DNA of 64,000 nt from Oscillospiraceae bacterium (GCA_030533325.1 JAUNJJ010000004.1:23275-87274); one strand, 5' to 3'. Shown: positions 35,817 through 45,225, counted from the first letter of the stretch. Notes: a model not told the origin generated them from the letters alone. Numbers and translations: made by a program.

Positions 35817-35881
35817 TATCCGGATTGTACACCTGAAAATCCGAATAGTGAGTTGAATAGTATGTGATTTTTCATTAAAAT
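35817..35881 (+). promoter_or_regulatory. Class 1 element and promoter before GH30
   Basis: The element TATCCGGAT...CACCT...TCCGAAT spans 35817-35848 and runs into TTGAAT (35853-35858), 17 bp, TAAAAT (35876-35881). The same layout is at 55226-55289 before GH98. TCCGGAT and ATCCGAA are near-inverted half sites. Confidence 0.7.
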
Positions 35882-35943
35882 ATTATTGTAAACACAATTT
35901 TTTAGTGCAGGATGTGTATTGGTGTAAAAAAGGAGTTGTTACT

Positions 35944-38793
35944 ATGCACGTAAAGAAAAAATCAATACTTTCTTTATTTATGAGCGGGATTATTGCACTG
36001 GGGATTGCTTCTTCATTTCCGGGTACGGATGTTTCAGCAGCTGAACTTTGCAGCGTTGACCTGAACACTGAGTATCAGACGATAAAGGGCTTCGGCGGAA
36101 TGAATCATCCGGAGTGGGCAGGAGATTTAACGGAGTCACAGAGAAAAACTGCATTCGGTAACGGGGCAAACGAGCTTGGATTTCAGATTTGTCGTGTTTT
36201 TGTAAATCATGACAGAACACAGTGGTCCAGGGCTCTGGCTACAGCAAAATATGCTCAGTCACAGGGTGCAATAGTTTTTGCATCACCATGGAATCCTCCT
36301 GAATCAATGTGCGAAACATTTACTAAAAACGGGGATAGTGATGCAAAAAGACTTAAGAAAAGTTCATACGCTGCATATGCACAGCATCTGAATGATTTTG
36401 TAAAGTACATGAAAGACAACGGTGTAAATCTCTATTCCATTTCAATTCAGAACGAACCGGACTGGGGATTTGACTGGACATGGTGGACCGAAGATGAATG
36501 TGTGGATTTTCTGGCCAATTATGCGGATGTTATCGAATGCCCGGTAATGTCTCCGGAATCATTCAGCTACAAGAAGAGTTACTATGAAAAGATTCTTGCA
36601 AACAGTAAAGCTAATGCAAATACAGATATATGGGGAACGCATTTTTACGGTACAAGCAGAAATAACATGGATTTTCCGACTCTTGAAAATGACAGGCGTG
36701 AGATTTTCATGACAGAAGTTTATGTTCCGAACAGCACTTCTGACGCAGATACGTGGCCTGAGGCAATTGATGTATCAGAGAATATACACAACGGTATGGT
36801 TGTCGGAAATATGAATGCTTATGTATGGTGGTATATCAGAAGAAGCTACGGACCTATGAAGGAAAGCGGAGCAATAAGCAAGCGCGGTTACTGCATGGCG
36901 CAGTATTCAAAATTTGTCCGTTCCGGTGATATAAGAATCAAGGCAACTGAACAGCCTTCATCAAATGTTTACGTTTCAGCATATAAGAATCCTGATGAAG
37001 ATACTGTTACCATAGTTGCAGTGAACAAGGGCGGCGGTGATTATGTTCAGAACTTCTCATTAGGCGGCGAATCAATCTCCGGTGTAGAACGTTACAGAAC
37101 AACTGCAAGTGAAAATCTTGCATATACAGCAGCCATTGATACAACAGGAAATGATACATTTTCCGCACAGCTTCCATCAAACAGTGTTTCCACGTTTGTA
37201 GTTTCCCTCGGAGCTTCTTCATCTGAACCGGATGAAAACGGATATTATTTTCATGATACATTTGAGGGAAATACATCTTCATGGACTGGTCACGGTTCAT
37301 CTGATGTGACATTAAGCGGAAGAATTCCTTATCAGGGAACTGAAGCTCTTTTAGTGCAGAATCGTGAGAAAGCATGGAACGGAACAGAACGCTCGCTTAG
37401 CAGGAAGGCATTTACTGCTGGTTCAGCATACAGTTTCAGTGTATGTGCAGCATATGCTGACGGAAGTTCTGATACACAGAAATTCCTGCTGTCGGTTCAG
37501 TACAAAGATTCTGACGGAACAGTCAAATACGATCATATTGCGGAAGGCACAGCTGTAAAGGGGGACTATGTACAGCTTGCAAACCAGAATTATGTTCTTC
37601 CTTCAGGGGGAAGTGAATTTGTAATATATGTTGAAACAGAAAGTGGCAGTGATAATTTTTATATAGATGAAGCCATAGGCGCTGTTGCCGGAACAAAAAC
37701 AGACGGACCAAAGCCGGTAAATCTGATACGCGGTGATGTCAGCGGTGACGGAAAAATAAATATTCCTGATCTTGTTCTTGCGAAAAGCGGTATATTAAAC
37801 GGGTTTGGATCAAACACAGCCAGAATTTCAGCTGATGTTAATCAGAACGGAAAAGTAACATCTGAAGATGTGACATTAATTATAAGTTATCTTTTCGGAA
37901 AAATAACAGAATTCCCGGTTGAGGAACCGGAACCGGTAGAAGAACCATCTGTTCCGGCACTTACACCGCAGGAATACATGAATAAGGTTCGACCTCTTAT
38001 ATCAGGAAGTGAAGCAGCCGGTGCAACTAATGAAAATGCAGGAACTGCATACGGAACCTATAAAAAGGAAACAATTTATTCTTCAGTGTGCAAGAGAAAC
38101 AAGAGCTTTAACGTTCTTCTTCCAGCCGGATATTCCACATCCAAAAAATACCCTGTTGTATATATTCTCCATGGCTACTGGGGAGATGAGGATGCACTTC
38201 TTGACAAGGGAGATGCTTCACTGAGACTCCGTCAGATTATAGGAAATGCAATAGCATCAGGAGAAGCAGAAGATATGATAGCAGTTTTCCCTGATATATA
38301 TGCAAGTGATACGCAGGATAAGTGTGACGGTCTGAATGCAAAGAATAATCTGGCATATGATAACTTCATAAATCTTCTTACAAAAGAAATCATGCCGTTT
38401 ATGGAAAAGAATTATTCAATAAAGACCGGCAGGGACAATACAGCAATCACCGGATTCTCAATGGGCGGACGTGAATCACTTTTCATAGGCTTCAGCAGAC
38501 CTGATTTATTCGGATATGTAGGAGCTATGTGTCCGGCACCCGGACTTACAACTGACCAGATAAAGGATTCTGATCTTAAGTTTGGAGATACAGCTCCGTA
38601 TATGCTTCTTGTAAGTGCCGGCTCCAATGATACACTTATCTATCAGACACCGGCCGGATATCATGATACTATGACAAAGAACAATACAGATCATATCTGG
38701 CATTATGTAAACGGTGGTGACCATGGCGGAAAAACTATTCGTCCTCATGTTTACTTCTTTATAAGACATATTTTCAAAGCAACAAAACAGTAA
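35944..38793 (+). CDS. Secreted GH30 xylanase-CBM22-dockerin-CE1 esterase
   Basis: A multifunctional cellulosomal enzyme of 949 residues. A signal peptide (1-~28, ending DVSA) is followed by GH30 (subfamily 8-like), residues ~29-420, with acid/base Glu171 (SIQNEPDWG) and nucleophile Glu258 (IFMTEVYVP). This group cuts glucuronoxylan at glucuronic acid branches. A CBM22/CBM4_9-like xylan-binding domain spans ~431-582. A dockerin (GDVSGDGKINIPDL ... DVNQNGKVTSEDV) lies at ~595-655, then a Pro/Glu linker. The C-terminal CE1 feruloyl/acetyl esterase is at ~675-949, with Ser839 in GFSMGG and the His in GGDHGG. The internal dockerin places both activities on one scaffold position. The ATG at 35944 follows AAAGGAG. 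Confidence 0.92.
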   Translation: MHVKKKSILSLFMSGIIALGIASSFPGTDVSAAELCSVDLNTEYQTIKGFGGMNHPEWAGDLTESQRKTAFGNGANELGFQICRVFVNHDRTQWSRALATAKYAQSQGAIVFASPWNPPESMCETFTKNGDSDAKRLKKSSYAAYAQHLNDFVKYMKDNGVNLYSISIQNEPDWGFDWTWWTEDECVDFLANYADVIECPVMSPESFSYKKSYYEKILANSKANANTDIWGTHFYGTSRNNMDFPTLENDRREIFMTEVYVPNSTSDADTWPEAIDVSENIHNGMVVGNMNAYVWWYIRRSYGPMKESGAISKRGYCMAQYSKFVRSGDIRIKATEQPSSNVYVSAYKNPDEDTVTIVAVNKGGGDYVQNFSLGGESISGVERYRTTASENLAYTAAIDTTGNDTFSAQLPSNSVSTFVVSLGASSSEPDENGYYFHDTFEGNTSSWTGHGSSDVTLSGRIPYQGTEALLVQNREKAWNGTERSLSRKAFTAGSAYSFSVCAAYADGSSDTQKFLLSVQYKDSDGTVKYDHIAEGTAVKGDYVQLANQNYVLPSGGSEFVIYVETESGSDNFYIDEAIGAVAGTKTDGPKPVNLIRGDVSGDGKINIPDLVLAKSGILNGFGSNTARISADVNQNGKVTSEDVTLIISYLFGKITEFPVEEPEPVEEPSVPALTPQEYMNKVRPLISGSEAAGATNENAGTAYGTYKKETIYSSVCKRNKSFNVLLPAGYSTSKKYPVVYILHGYWGDEDALLDKGDASLRLRQIIGNAIASGEAEDMIAVFPDIYASDTQDKCDGLNAKNNLAYDNFINLLTKEIMPFMEKNYSIKTGRDNTAITGFSMGGRESLFIGFSRPDLFGYVGAMCPAPGLTTDQIKDSDLKFGDTAPYMLLVSAGSNDTLIYQTPAGYHDTMTKNNTDHIWHYVNGGDHGGKTIRPHVYFFIRHIFKATKQ

Positions 38794-38833
38794 ATCAGCT
38801 AATCTACTAACCGTTTAAATAATTTTACACGAC

Positions 38834-38888
38834 GCAGAAAGCATTTCGTCAGTTTTTTAATCTGAACTGATGAAATGCTTTCTGTTTT
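38834..38888 (+). terminator. Terminator of the GH30-CE1 gene
   Basis: A long stem: CAGAAAGCATTTC-TCAGTT pairs with AACTGA-GAAATGCTTTCTG with one bulge, followed by TTTTC. Confidence 0.8.
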
Positions 38889-38994
38889 CACGTTTATATA
38901 CGGTATTGAAATTTTCGCTTCAAAAATATATAATATAGATATGAATATACGATACAGAATTATTCCGGAAAAAAGAAAAGGAGTGGTGGAACAC

Positions 38995-41130
38995 TTGAAG
39001 AAAAAAGTATTCGGAGTTATTGCTGCGGATGTATCAGATATTGAGCAGCGTGAAATACTCACAGGAATTTTTGAAGAAGCTAAAAAATATTCGGTAAAAA
39101 CTGTTGTACTGTCAAATATCTATAATCCGGTTGAATCATCTGATGTACTCAATACGGAAAACAGGATATACGAACAGACAGGCTGTTCTGATTATGACGG
39201 TTTTATACTTGTGTCAGAGTCGATTATAAATCCGGAACTACAGAAATTAATAATAAACGAACTTGAGAAAAAACCGGATATACCTGTGGCTGTGGTCGGG
39301 ACGGAGCTCCCCGGTTTTTCTCTGCCCTGGTTCCGGTATATAAATACAAGTGATGAAAAAGATATCTGTGATATTACTGACCATCTGATTGACGTACATC
39401 ATTTCAGAAATATTCATATACTGACCGGACATGATTATCTTGAGGCATCACACAGAAGGGTGGACGGTTACAGGAAATCACTTGAAAAGCACGGTATCGG
39501 ATTTGACGAAAGTTCAGTTTTTTTCGGAAACTTCTGGATGAATTCAGGCGCCGAACTTGCAATGAGGTATATTTCCGGAGAACTGGAATATCCGGAGGCG
39601 CTTATTTGCTGCAATGACTATATGGCATACGGATTTATGGATGCCTTTATGGAAAACGGCATAGATATAAAAGAAAAAATGGCAGTAGCGGGATATGAGT
39701 ACATCAGGGAAAGAAGAAACCACACACCGGTTCTTACTACCTATCAGCGTAACAGAAAACAGCTTGGTAAAAATGCTGTTCTGTATCTTATCGGAAAAAC
39801 AGATTCTGATAATCTGCCTGAACCTTCAGGAAGGATTATACCGGGTGAGAGCTGCGGATGCGGAACCCTGCTTTCAGATTCACTTCGTGAGATTGAGGAA
39901 GAAAAGCTTAAGAAGATGTATGACTTTCTTAATCTCTTCTGTCAGTTTGAACACAGTCTTACAGAGTGCCGCAATCTTGATGAATTTGCAGAACAGTGCA
40001 GGAACTTTAAGTTTATGGTCAGAGGGGCGGACAGTCTTCATATGTGTCTTTACGAGAACTGGTATGCTCCTGTTCCCGGCTCTGAAACAATGATAAGATA
40101 TAATCTGCTTGAATCTGAGGAAACACAGTTCTTCCGAAAGGGAGATTATGAGCTTCTTTTCGGGGACGGTCCGGACATTCTGTACCTCAGTCCGCTTTTC
40201 TTCTCGGAACGGGAACTTGGATATACTGTTCTTGGTTTCAGTTCTCCCGATGTTTATGACCCTTCCTTCAGAAACTGGATGAAGTATCTTTCAAACGGTC
40301 TTGAATTTCTCCGTATGAAGAATGATATCAAATATCTTACGGAATGTCAGAACCTTTCCGAACAGCGTGATATGGTAACCGGTCTGTACAATCTGAAAGG
40401 TATTGAGAAAAAATACGAAACGATAAACAAGGAAAATCTTCATATGGTTATGCTGCAGATTTATCAGGATGACAATGAAAATGTAAAGCCGGAAGTACTG
40501 AATATCATTTCTGATATTCTTAGAAATACATCAGGCAAATCAGTTCTTGCGGCAAGAACTGATAAAAATATATTTATCTCGCTTTACAACAGGGATATGG
40601 ATGACAGTATTATCTGCGAGGTTCTGAATGCGTGTATAAGTCAGAACAGCGAGCTTGCCGGAGGATACGGCTTGTGTTCATTTCTGTGTACTTCAGTTCT
40701 GTGCAGCGAATTGTCATTCAGGGAAGCCAGAGAGAAGTGTCTTGAAAATATACAGGAAAAAAACAGAGCTGTTTCAGAAATGAAAATCAGTCCGTATTTC
40801 AGAAAGCTGTCTGCTATAAGGAACTTTATCTACAGGAATCCCGAGAAGACATTTGATACTGAGGCAATATATTCCATGTATAAAGGGAGCAGGGAATACG
40901 TCAGAAAAATATATGTAAAATGTTTTGGAACAACCATTCAGGATGAATGTATATATTCACGGATTCTTAAGGCAGTTTATCATCTTGTTTTTACCGGTAT
41001 GGATATAAATGAAATAGCAGAAAAATGCGGTTATTCTGACAGCAAATACTTTATGCGCCAGTTCAGCAGTAAAACGGGTATGACCGCCGTTTCGTATAGA
41101 AAAATTTTTGAAAAAGACAGTTACAGATAA
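38995..41130 (+). CDS. Sensor-type AraC regulator (PBP-like, GGDEF-like, AraC HTH) 1
   Basis: A 711-residue regulator. Residues ~1-275 resemble a LacI-type periplasmic-binding sensor without its DNA-binding head (KKKVFGVIAADVSD, LICCNDYMAYGFMDAF, KEKMAVAGYEYI), ending in the SCGC motif. A region of about 170 residues follows that may be GAF-like, then a degenerate GGDEF-like domain (DMVTGLYNLKGIEKKY) with no GG(D/E)EF. The C-terminal ~110 residues form an AraC HTH (ILKAVYHLVFTGMDINEIAE, CGYSDSKYFMRQF). It is probably a cytoplasmic sugar-responsive activator of neighbouring fibre enzymes. The TTG at 38995 is chosen for AAAAGGAGTGG upstream and agreement with its paralogue; an ATG at 38941 lacks a ribosome site. 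Confidence 0.8.
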   Translation: MKKKVFGVIAADVSDIEQREILTGIFEEAKKYSVKTVVLSNIYNPVESSDVLNTENRIYEQTGCSDYDGFILVSESIINPELQKLIINELEKKPDIPVAVVGTELPGFSLPWFRYINTSDEKDICDITDHLIDVHHFRNIHILTGHDYLEASHRRVDGYRKSLEKHGIGFDESSVFFGNFWMNSGAELAMRYISGELEYPEALICCNDYMAYGFMDAFMENGIDIKEKMAVAGYEYIRERRNHTPVLTTYQRNRKQLGKNAVLYLIGKTDSDNLPEPSGRIIPGESCGCGTLLSDSLREIEEEKLKKMYDFLNLFCQFEHSLTECRNLDEFAEQCRNFKFMVRGADSLHMCLYENWYAPVPGSETMIRYNLLESEETQFFRKGDYELLFGDGPDILYLSPLFFSERELGYTVLGFSSPDVYDPSFRNWMKYLSNGLEFLRMKNDIKYLTECQNLSEQRDMVTGLYNLKGIEKKYETINKENLHMVMLQIYQDDNENVKPEVLNIISDILRNTSGKSVLAARTDKNIFISLYNRDMDDSIICEVLNACISQNSELAGGYGLCSFLCTSVLCSELSFREAREKCLENIQEKNRAVSEMKISPYFRKLSAIRNFIYRNPEKTFDTEAIYSMYKGSREYVRKIYVKCFGTTIQDECIYSRILKAVYHLVFTGMDINEIAEKCGYSDSKYFMRQFSSKTGMTAVSYRKIFEKDSYR

Positions 41131-41157
41131 AACAGATAAAGGATTATTACAAAAAAT

Positions 41158-41200
41158 TATAGTGAATGTAAAATTTTATTTGCATTCACTATATTTTTTT
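41158..41200 (+). terminator. Terminator of regulator 1
   Basis: TATAGTGAATG pairs with CATTCACTATA, followed by T7. Confidence 0.88.
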
Positions 41201-41254
41201 GATTCATGGAGATAAGTCGTCGGAGCAAGTAATAATTTGCATAATTTCATCATG

Positions 41255-41302
41255 TTTTTGATAAATTACGTCATTGTAATTAACAGGGCCATGAATTAAA
41301 AT
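41255..41302 (+). promoter_or_regulatory. Class 2 element and promoter before PL11-CE12
   Basis: TTTTTGATAAATTACGTCA (41255-41273) abuts TTGTAA (41274-41279), 17 bp, TAAAAT (41297-41302). In this copy AATTAC-N6-GTAATT is a perfect inverted repeat. The same element is at 47625 and 52661. Confidence 0.7.
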
Positions 41303-41347
41303 AAAACTATAGAAACACGGAACCCTGTTCGGAAAGGAAGAAATTTT

Positions 41348-44300
41348 ATGAAATTCAAAAAGATACAGGCAGCAGCGGCAGCGGTGATGATGACCTCGGC
41401 TATGATTGTTTCGTCATTCACAGCAACTCCGGTTTATGCAAAATACGGTACAGGCAGCATAACACTGGAACATCTTGACAGAGGAATATGTGCGGTAAAC
41501 ACGGGCAGCGGAATGCTCATAAGCTGGAGATTCAACGCAGATGATCCTGATAATGCGGTTTTCAGGTTGTACCGGGATAATAATCTGATTTACACAAGTG
41601 ACGGTACGAAGGCAACTTCATATCTTGACAAATCAGGAAACAGTACATCAAAATATAAAGTGGAAACATTGTCCGGAAGTACGGTTCTCTCAACTGAATC
41701 GTGTAATATGATTTCTGACAGGAATTATTTTGATATACCACTGGATATTCCAAAAGGCGGCAGCGATTACGGTTATCGTGCAAATGACTGTTCAGTCGGT
41801 GATGTTGACGGTGACGGACAGTATGAGATTTTTGTTAAGTGGGATCCTACAAATTCACAGGATAATTCAAAATCAGGTTATACCGGCAATGTCTATATTG
41901 ACTGCTATACACTTGAGGGTAAAAAACTATGGCGTGTGGATCTGGGAAAAAATATTCGTGCTGGAGCCCATTATACCCAATATCTTGTAGCGGACTTTGA
42001 TCTTGACGGAAAAGCAGAGATGACCTGTAAAACCGCTGACGGAACAGTTGACGGAACAGGAAAAATAATCGGAGACGCTTCGAAGGATTACCGCAACGGA
42101 AGCGGATATATTCTGGATGGTCCGGAATATTACACTTTATTTGACGGAGCAACAGGTGCCGCTCTTGATACGGTAAATTACGAATATCCGCGAGGTGAAG
42201 TTTCAAAACAGACATGGGGTGATAATTATGGAAACCGCTGTGATCGTTTCCTCGGTACAGTTGCTTATCTTGACGGTGTACATCCCAGTGCAGTTTCTTT
42301 CCGTGGCTATTACACAAGAATGACGGCGGTGGCTTATGATGTTGTCAATAAAAAGCTGGTGAAGCGCTGGGGATATGATTCAGGCTGGTCATGGTCGGAA
42401 AATTCCGGATATGGCAACGGCAATCACAACTGTATGCCCGGTGATGTGGACGGCGACGGCAGGGATGAAATTTTTGCTGGTGCAGTTTGCCTTGATGATA
42501 ACGGAAAGGTTTTATGGTCCAACAACATGGGTCACGGTGATGCTATGCATCTGAGTGATTTTCTTCCTGACAGACCCGGTCTGGAGGCCTGGGTGTGCCA
42601 TGAACATGTTCCTTATGGTCAGTCGCTCCTTGATGCCAGAACAGGCGAAAAGATTTTTCATATGGATGCTTCCAAGGATACAGGACGCTGTGCAGCCGGA
42701 AATGTTTATGCAGGAAATCCAGGTGCTGAATTCTGGGGAGCAGCGAGCGGTGATGTTTTTGACGGGAACGGCAAAACCCTTGGAATTCAAAGACCGTCCA
42801 TGAATTTCCTGATTTACTGGGACGGTGATCTGGAACGTGAGTTACTGGATGGTACGACAATTTCAAAAATAAATGCTGATAAAAAAGTTGATTATATTTT
42901 CATGGCAGAAAACTGCGAATCATGCAACAGCACGAAATCAACACCGAATCTTTCAGCGGATATCTTTGGCGACTGGCGCGAAGAGCTTATTCTTCATACG
43001 ACCGACAGCAAATATCTGAGAATCTTCTGCACACCTTATACAACTGACTACAGAATTACTACACTGATGCACGATCCACAGTACAGAGTTCAGGCAGCCA
43101 CAGAGCAGAACTGCTATAATCAGCCGCCGCATACAAGCTTCTATCTTGGCAGCGATAAGCCTCTTCCGGAAAGACCTGATGTAACAGTATCCGGAGGAAC
43201 AGAGTTTTCAATTCCTGATGGAAAGCTGATAAAATCATTAGATGTCTATGATAAGGCAAACCGTTACGGCTGGTCCATACAGTCCGGTCTTGCTGTTGGC
43301 AGTACAGTATTTGGTGATCGCAGCAGTAAATTTACTTCTATCCCTGAAAAACTGAATGGTGCAGAGTGGATTAGAACTTCATGTGATTCCAAAAAATATT
43401 CCGGTGATGAAGCGGTATTTACGGCAGCTAAGGATATTACAGTTTATGTTGGAATGGATACAAGAGCAGAAAGTTCTTCCGCATGGCTGACCGACTGGAC
43501 GAAAACAGATATGACACTTACTGATGACGGAAATCCTGTTGTTACCTATGCCATTTACAAAAAGGACGTTAAAAAGGACAGTCAGGTAACGCTGGGTTCA
43601 GTCAATATGAATCAGGCGGTAAATTATGTTGTCATTGCGAGTGAGCAGGATTCTTCCGTTACACCTCCGGTAACACCGTCCGATCCGTTGACTGACAGTT
43701 TCATATATGGTGATATTAATAATGACGGTCGTATCAATATCCTTGATATGATATTTATGCGTAGTGAACTCACAAATAATGAACTTGATCGTGACGCCAG
43801 AAGGCGTGCAGATGTTGATGCAAATGGAAAAGTGGATATTTCGGATGCATTACAGCTCCGGAAGTATCTTATGGCAGGCCAGAGCTTTACAGCTGTTGCT
43901 GAAAAGAGAATGTTTGTATATGCTGCTGATCAGTCATATTCCGGTGGCGTTGAGGAAAATGTAAATGCAGGCTATCGTGATATCGCTTATGTCAATCTGG
44001 AAAATAAGACAGGAAGCAATATCACATGGAAGATAGATGCCCCGGTTGACGGGAATTATCTGTGTACCTTTGGAATTGCAAACGGCAGCAATGACAATCG
44101 TAAAATGAAAATAGAAGTAAACGGACAGAAAGATTTCTGGGTGCAGGATTTTCTTTCCACCGGCGACTGGACTAAATGGGAGGAACGAGGAATAGTTCTT
44201 CCTCTCAAAAAAGGAAACAACACAATACTTATGACTTCATTTACAGAGCAAGGCGGTCCGAATCTGGATTATATGCATATTGAATGGACGGATGAACCTG

Positions 44301-45013
44301 TTGCCCAGATATATGAAGAATCCGGTAGTGTTACTCCTCCCGTGCCGTCAGATGTCAGCAGAACGATATATATTGCAGGAGATTCCACAGTTCAGACATA
44401 CAAGGCAAGTTATGCACCGCAGCAGGGTTGGGGTGCATTCCTTGGTGAAAATATGCCGCAGGGTGTAACAGTTTCAAATCATGCCATTGCCGGCAGAAGC
44501 TCAAAAAGTTTTTATGATAACGGCAGGCTTGATACAATTCTCGGAGCCATTCAGGAGGAAGACTATCTTTTGATACAGTTTGGCATCAATGATTCCGCTG
44601 CAAGCAAGCCAGAGAGATATGCTCCGACTTGCGGAAGTGTTCCGGGAACAGCGGGAAGTTTTGAAGATTACATGGCCAGGTACATTGAAGGAGCCAAATC
44701 CAAAGGAGCAACTCCGGTACTTGTTACCACTGTTATCGGATTGAAGTCCTATGACAGTCAAACAAGGAAGTTTGCTGGAAGTTATCAGAATTATTGTAAT
44801 GCGATGAAACAACTTGCAGCATATTACAATGTACCATGCATTGATTTAAATGCACTTATGGTAAATCATTACAATTCTATTGGACATGATGCAGCATACC
44901 AGTATCATATGTGTTCAACAGGCAGTACAGATATGACTCATTTTACGGAAACAGGTGCAAAGGCTGTTGCAAAGCTTGTTGCCGGTGAAATGAAAAAACA
45001 GGGACTTTGCTGA
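41348..45013 (+). CDS. Secreted PL11 RG lyase-module-dockerin-CBM35-CE12 esterase
   Basis: A 1221-residue rhamnogalacturonan-degrading enzyme. The signal peptide (1-~31, PVYA) is followed by a PL11 rhamnogalacturonan lyase (~33-615), a beta-propeller with calcium loops such as GDVDGDGQYEIFVKWD, ADFDLDGKAEM and IFGDWREELILHT. An unnamed beta-rich module shared with two other enzymes lies at ~621-768 (KLIKSLDVYDKANR ... GAEWIRTSCDSKKYSGDEA). The dockerin is at ~786-846 (GDINNDGRINILDM ... DVDANGKVDISDA), CBM35 at ~853-987 and CE12 acetylesterase at ~1003-1221, with Ser1013 (AGDST), Asp1195 and His1198 (DMTH). Lyase plus esterase suits acetylated RG-I. AAAGGAAG precedes the ATG. Confidence 0.92.
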   Translation: MKFKKIQAAAAAVMMTSAMIVSSFTATPVYAKYGTGSITLEHLDRGICAVNTGSGMLISWRFNADDPDNAVFRLYRDNNLIYTSDGTKATSYLDKSGNSTSKYKVETLSGSTVLSTESCNMISDRNYFDIPLDIPKGGSDYGYRANDCSVGDVDGDGQYEIFVKWDPTNSQDNSKSGYTGNVYIDCYTLEGKKLWRVDLGKNIRAGAHYTQYLVADFDLDGKAEMTCKTADGTVDGTGKIIGDASKDYRNGSGYILDGPEYYTLFDGATGAALDTVNYEYPRGEVSKQTWGDNYGNRCDRFLGTVAYLDGVHPSAVSFRGYYTRMTAVAYDVVNKKLVKRWGYDSGWSWSENSGYGNGNHNCMPGDVDGDGRDEIFAGAVCLDDNGKVLWSNNMGHGDAMHLSDFLPDRPGLEAWVCHEHVPYGQSLLDARTGEKIFHMDASKDTGRCAAGNVYAGNPGAEFWGAASGDVFDGNGKTLGIQRPSMNFLIYWDGDLERELLDGTTISKINADKKVDYIFMAENCESCNSTKSTPNLSADIFGDWREELILHTTDSKYLRIFCTPYTTDYRITTLMHDPQYRVQAATEQNCYNQPPHTSFYLGSDKPLPERPDVTVSGGTEFSIPDGKLIKSLDVYDKANRYGWSIQSGLAVGSTVFGDRSSKFTSIPEKLNGAEWIRTSCDSKKYSGDEAVFTAAKDITVYVGMDTRAESSSAWLTDWTKTDMTLTDDGNPVVTYAIYKKDVKKDSQVTLGSVNMNQAVNYVVIASEQDSSVTPPVTPSDPLTDSFIYGDINNDGRINILDMIFMRSELTNNELDRDARRRADVDANGKVDISDALQLRKYLMAGQSFTAVAEKRMFVYAADQSYSGGVEENVNAGYRDIAYVNLENKTGSNITWKIDAPVDGNYLCTFGIANGSNDNRKMKIEVNGQKDFWVQDFLSTGDWTKWEERGIVLPLKKGNNTILMTSFTEQGGPNLDYMHIEWTDEPVAQIYEESGSVTPPVPSDVSRTIYIAGDSTVQTYKASYAPQQGWGAFLGENMPQGVTVSNHAIAGRSSKSFYDNGRLDTILGAIQEEDYLLIQFGINDSAASKPERYAPTCGSVPGTAGSFEDYMARYIEGAKSKGATPVLVTTVIGLKSYDSQTRKFAGSYQNYCNAMKQLAAYYNVPCIDLNALMVNHYNSIGHDAAYQYHMCSTGSTDMTHFTETGAKAVAKLVAGEMKKQGLC

Positions 45014-45036
45014 TAAAAAAACAGGAAATAAAAAAC

Positions 45037-45065
45037 TTGACATTTTGCTTGCCAGGTGGTATAAT
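45037..45065 (+). promoter_or_regulatory. Promoter of tRNA-Leu
   Basis: TTGACA, 17 bp, TATAAT, 28 bp before the tRNA. Confidence 0.8.
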
Positions 45066-45093
45066 GTGACTCATATCATGTTTGATGCAAGCT

Positions 45094-45174
45094 GCGGGTG
45101 TGGTGAAACTGGCAGACATGCCGGATTTAGGTTCTGGTGTTGTGAGGTTGCAGGTTCAAGTCCTGTCCCCCGCA
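45094..45174 (+). tRNA. tRNA-Leu (UAG)
   Basis: The acceptor GCGGGTG pairs with CCCCCGC (one mismatch). The anticodon stem CCGGA/TCTGG holds loop TTTAGGT with anticodon TAG. The T arm is GCAGG-TTCAAGT-CCTGT, and there is a class II variable arm. CCA is not encoded. It has its own promoter and terminator between two polysaccharide genes, so it is an insertion or recombination point worth noting. Confidence 0.93.
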
Positions 45175-45181
45175 TTAATAT

Positions 45182-45225
45182 AAATCGCAGATGCGTTATG
45201 ATTACGCGTTTGCGATTTTTTTTTG
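45182..45225 (+). terminator. Terminator of tRNA-Leu
   Basis: AAATCGCA-ATGCGT pairs with ACGCGT-TGCGATTT, followed by T9. Confidence 0.88.

Noticed and set aside
38995..41130. Active diguanylate cyclase domain in the sensor-AraC regulators
   Set aside because: Both keep the D-x-x-TG-x-x-N start of the fold but lack GG(D/E)EF and the metal-binding residues. Only a degenerate domain is claimed.
42512..42866. Overlapping minus-strand ORFs inside the PL11 gene
   Set aside because: Shadow frames with no ribosome site or family pattern, opposite a well-supported enzyme.
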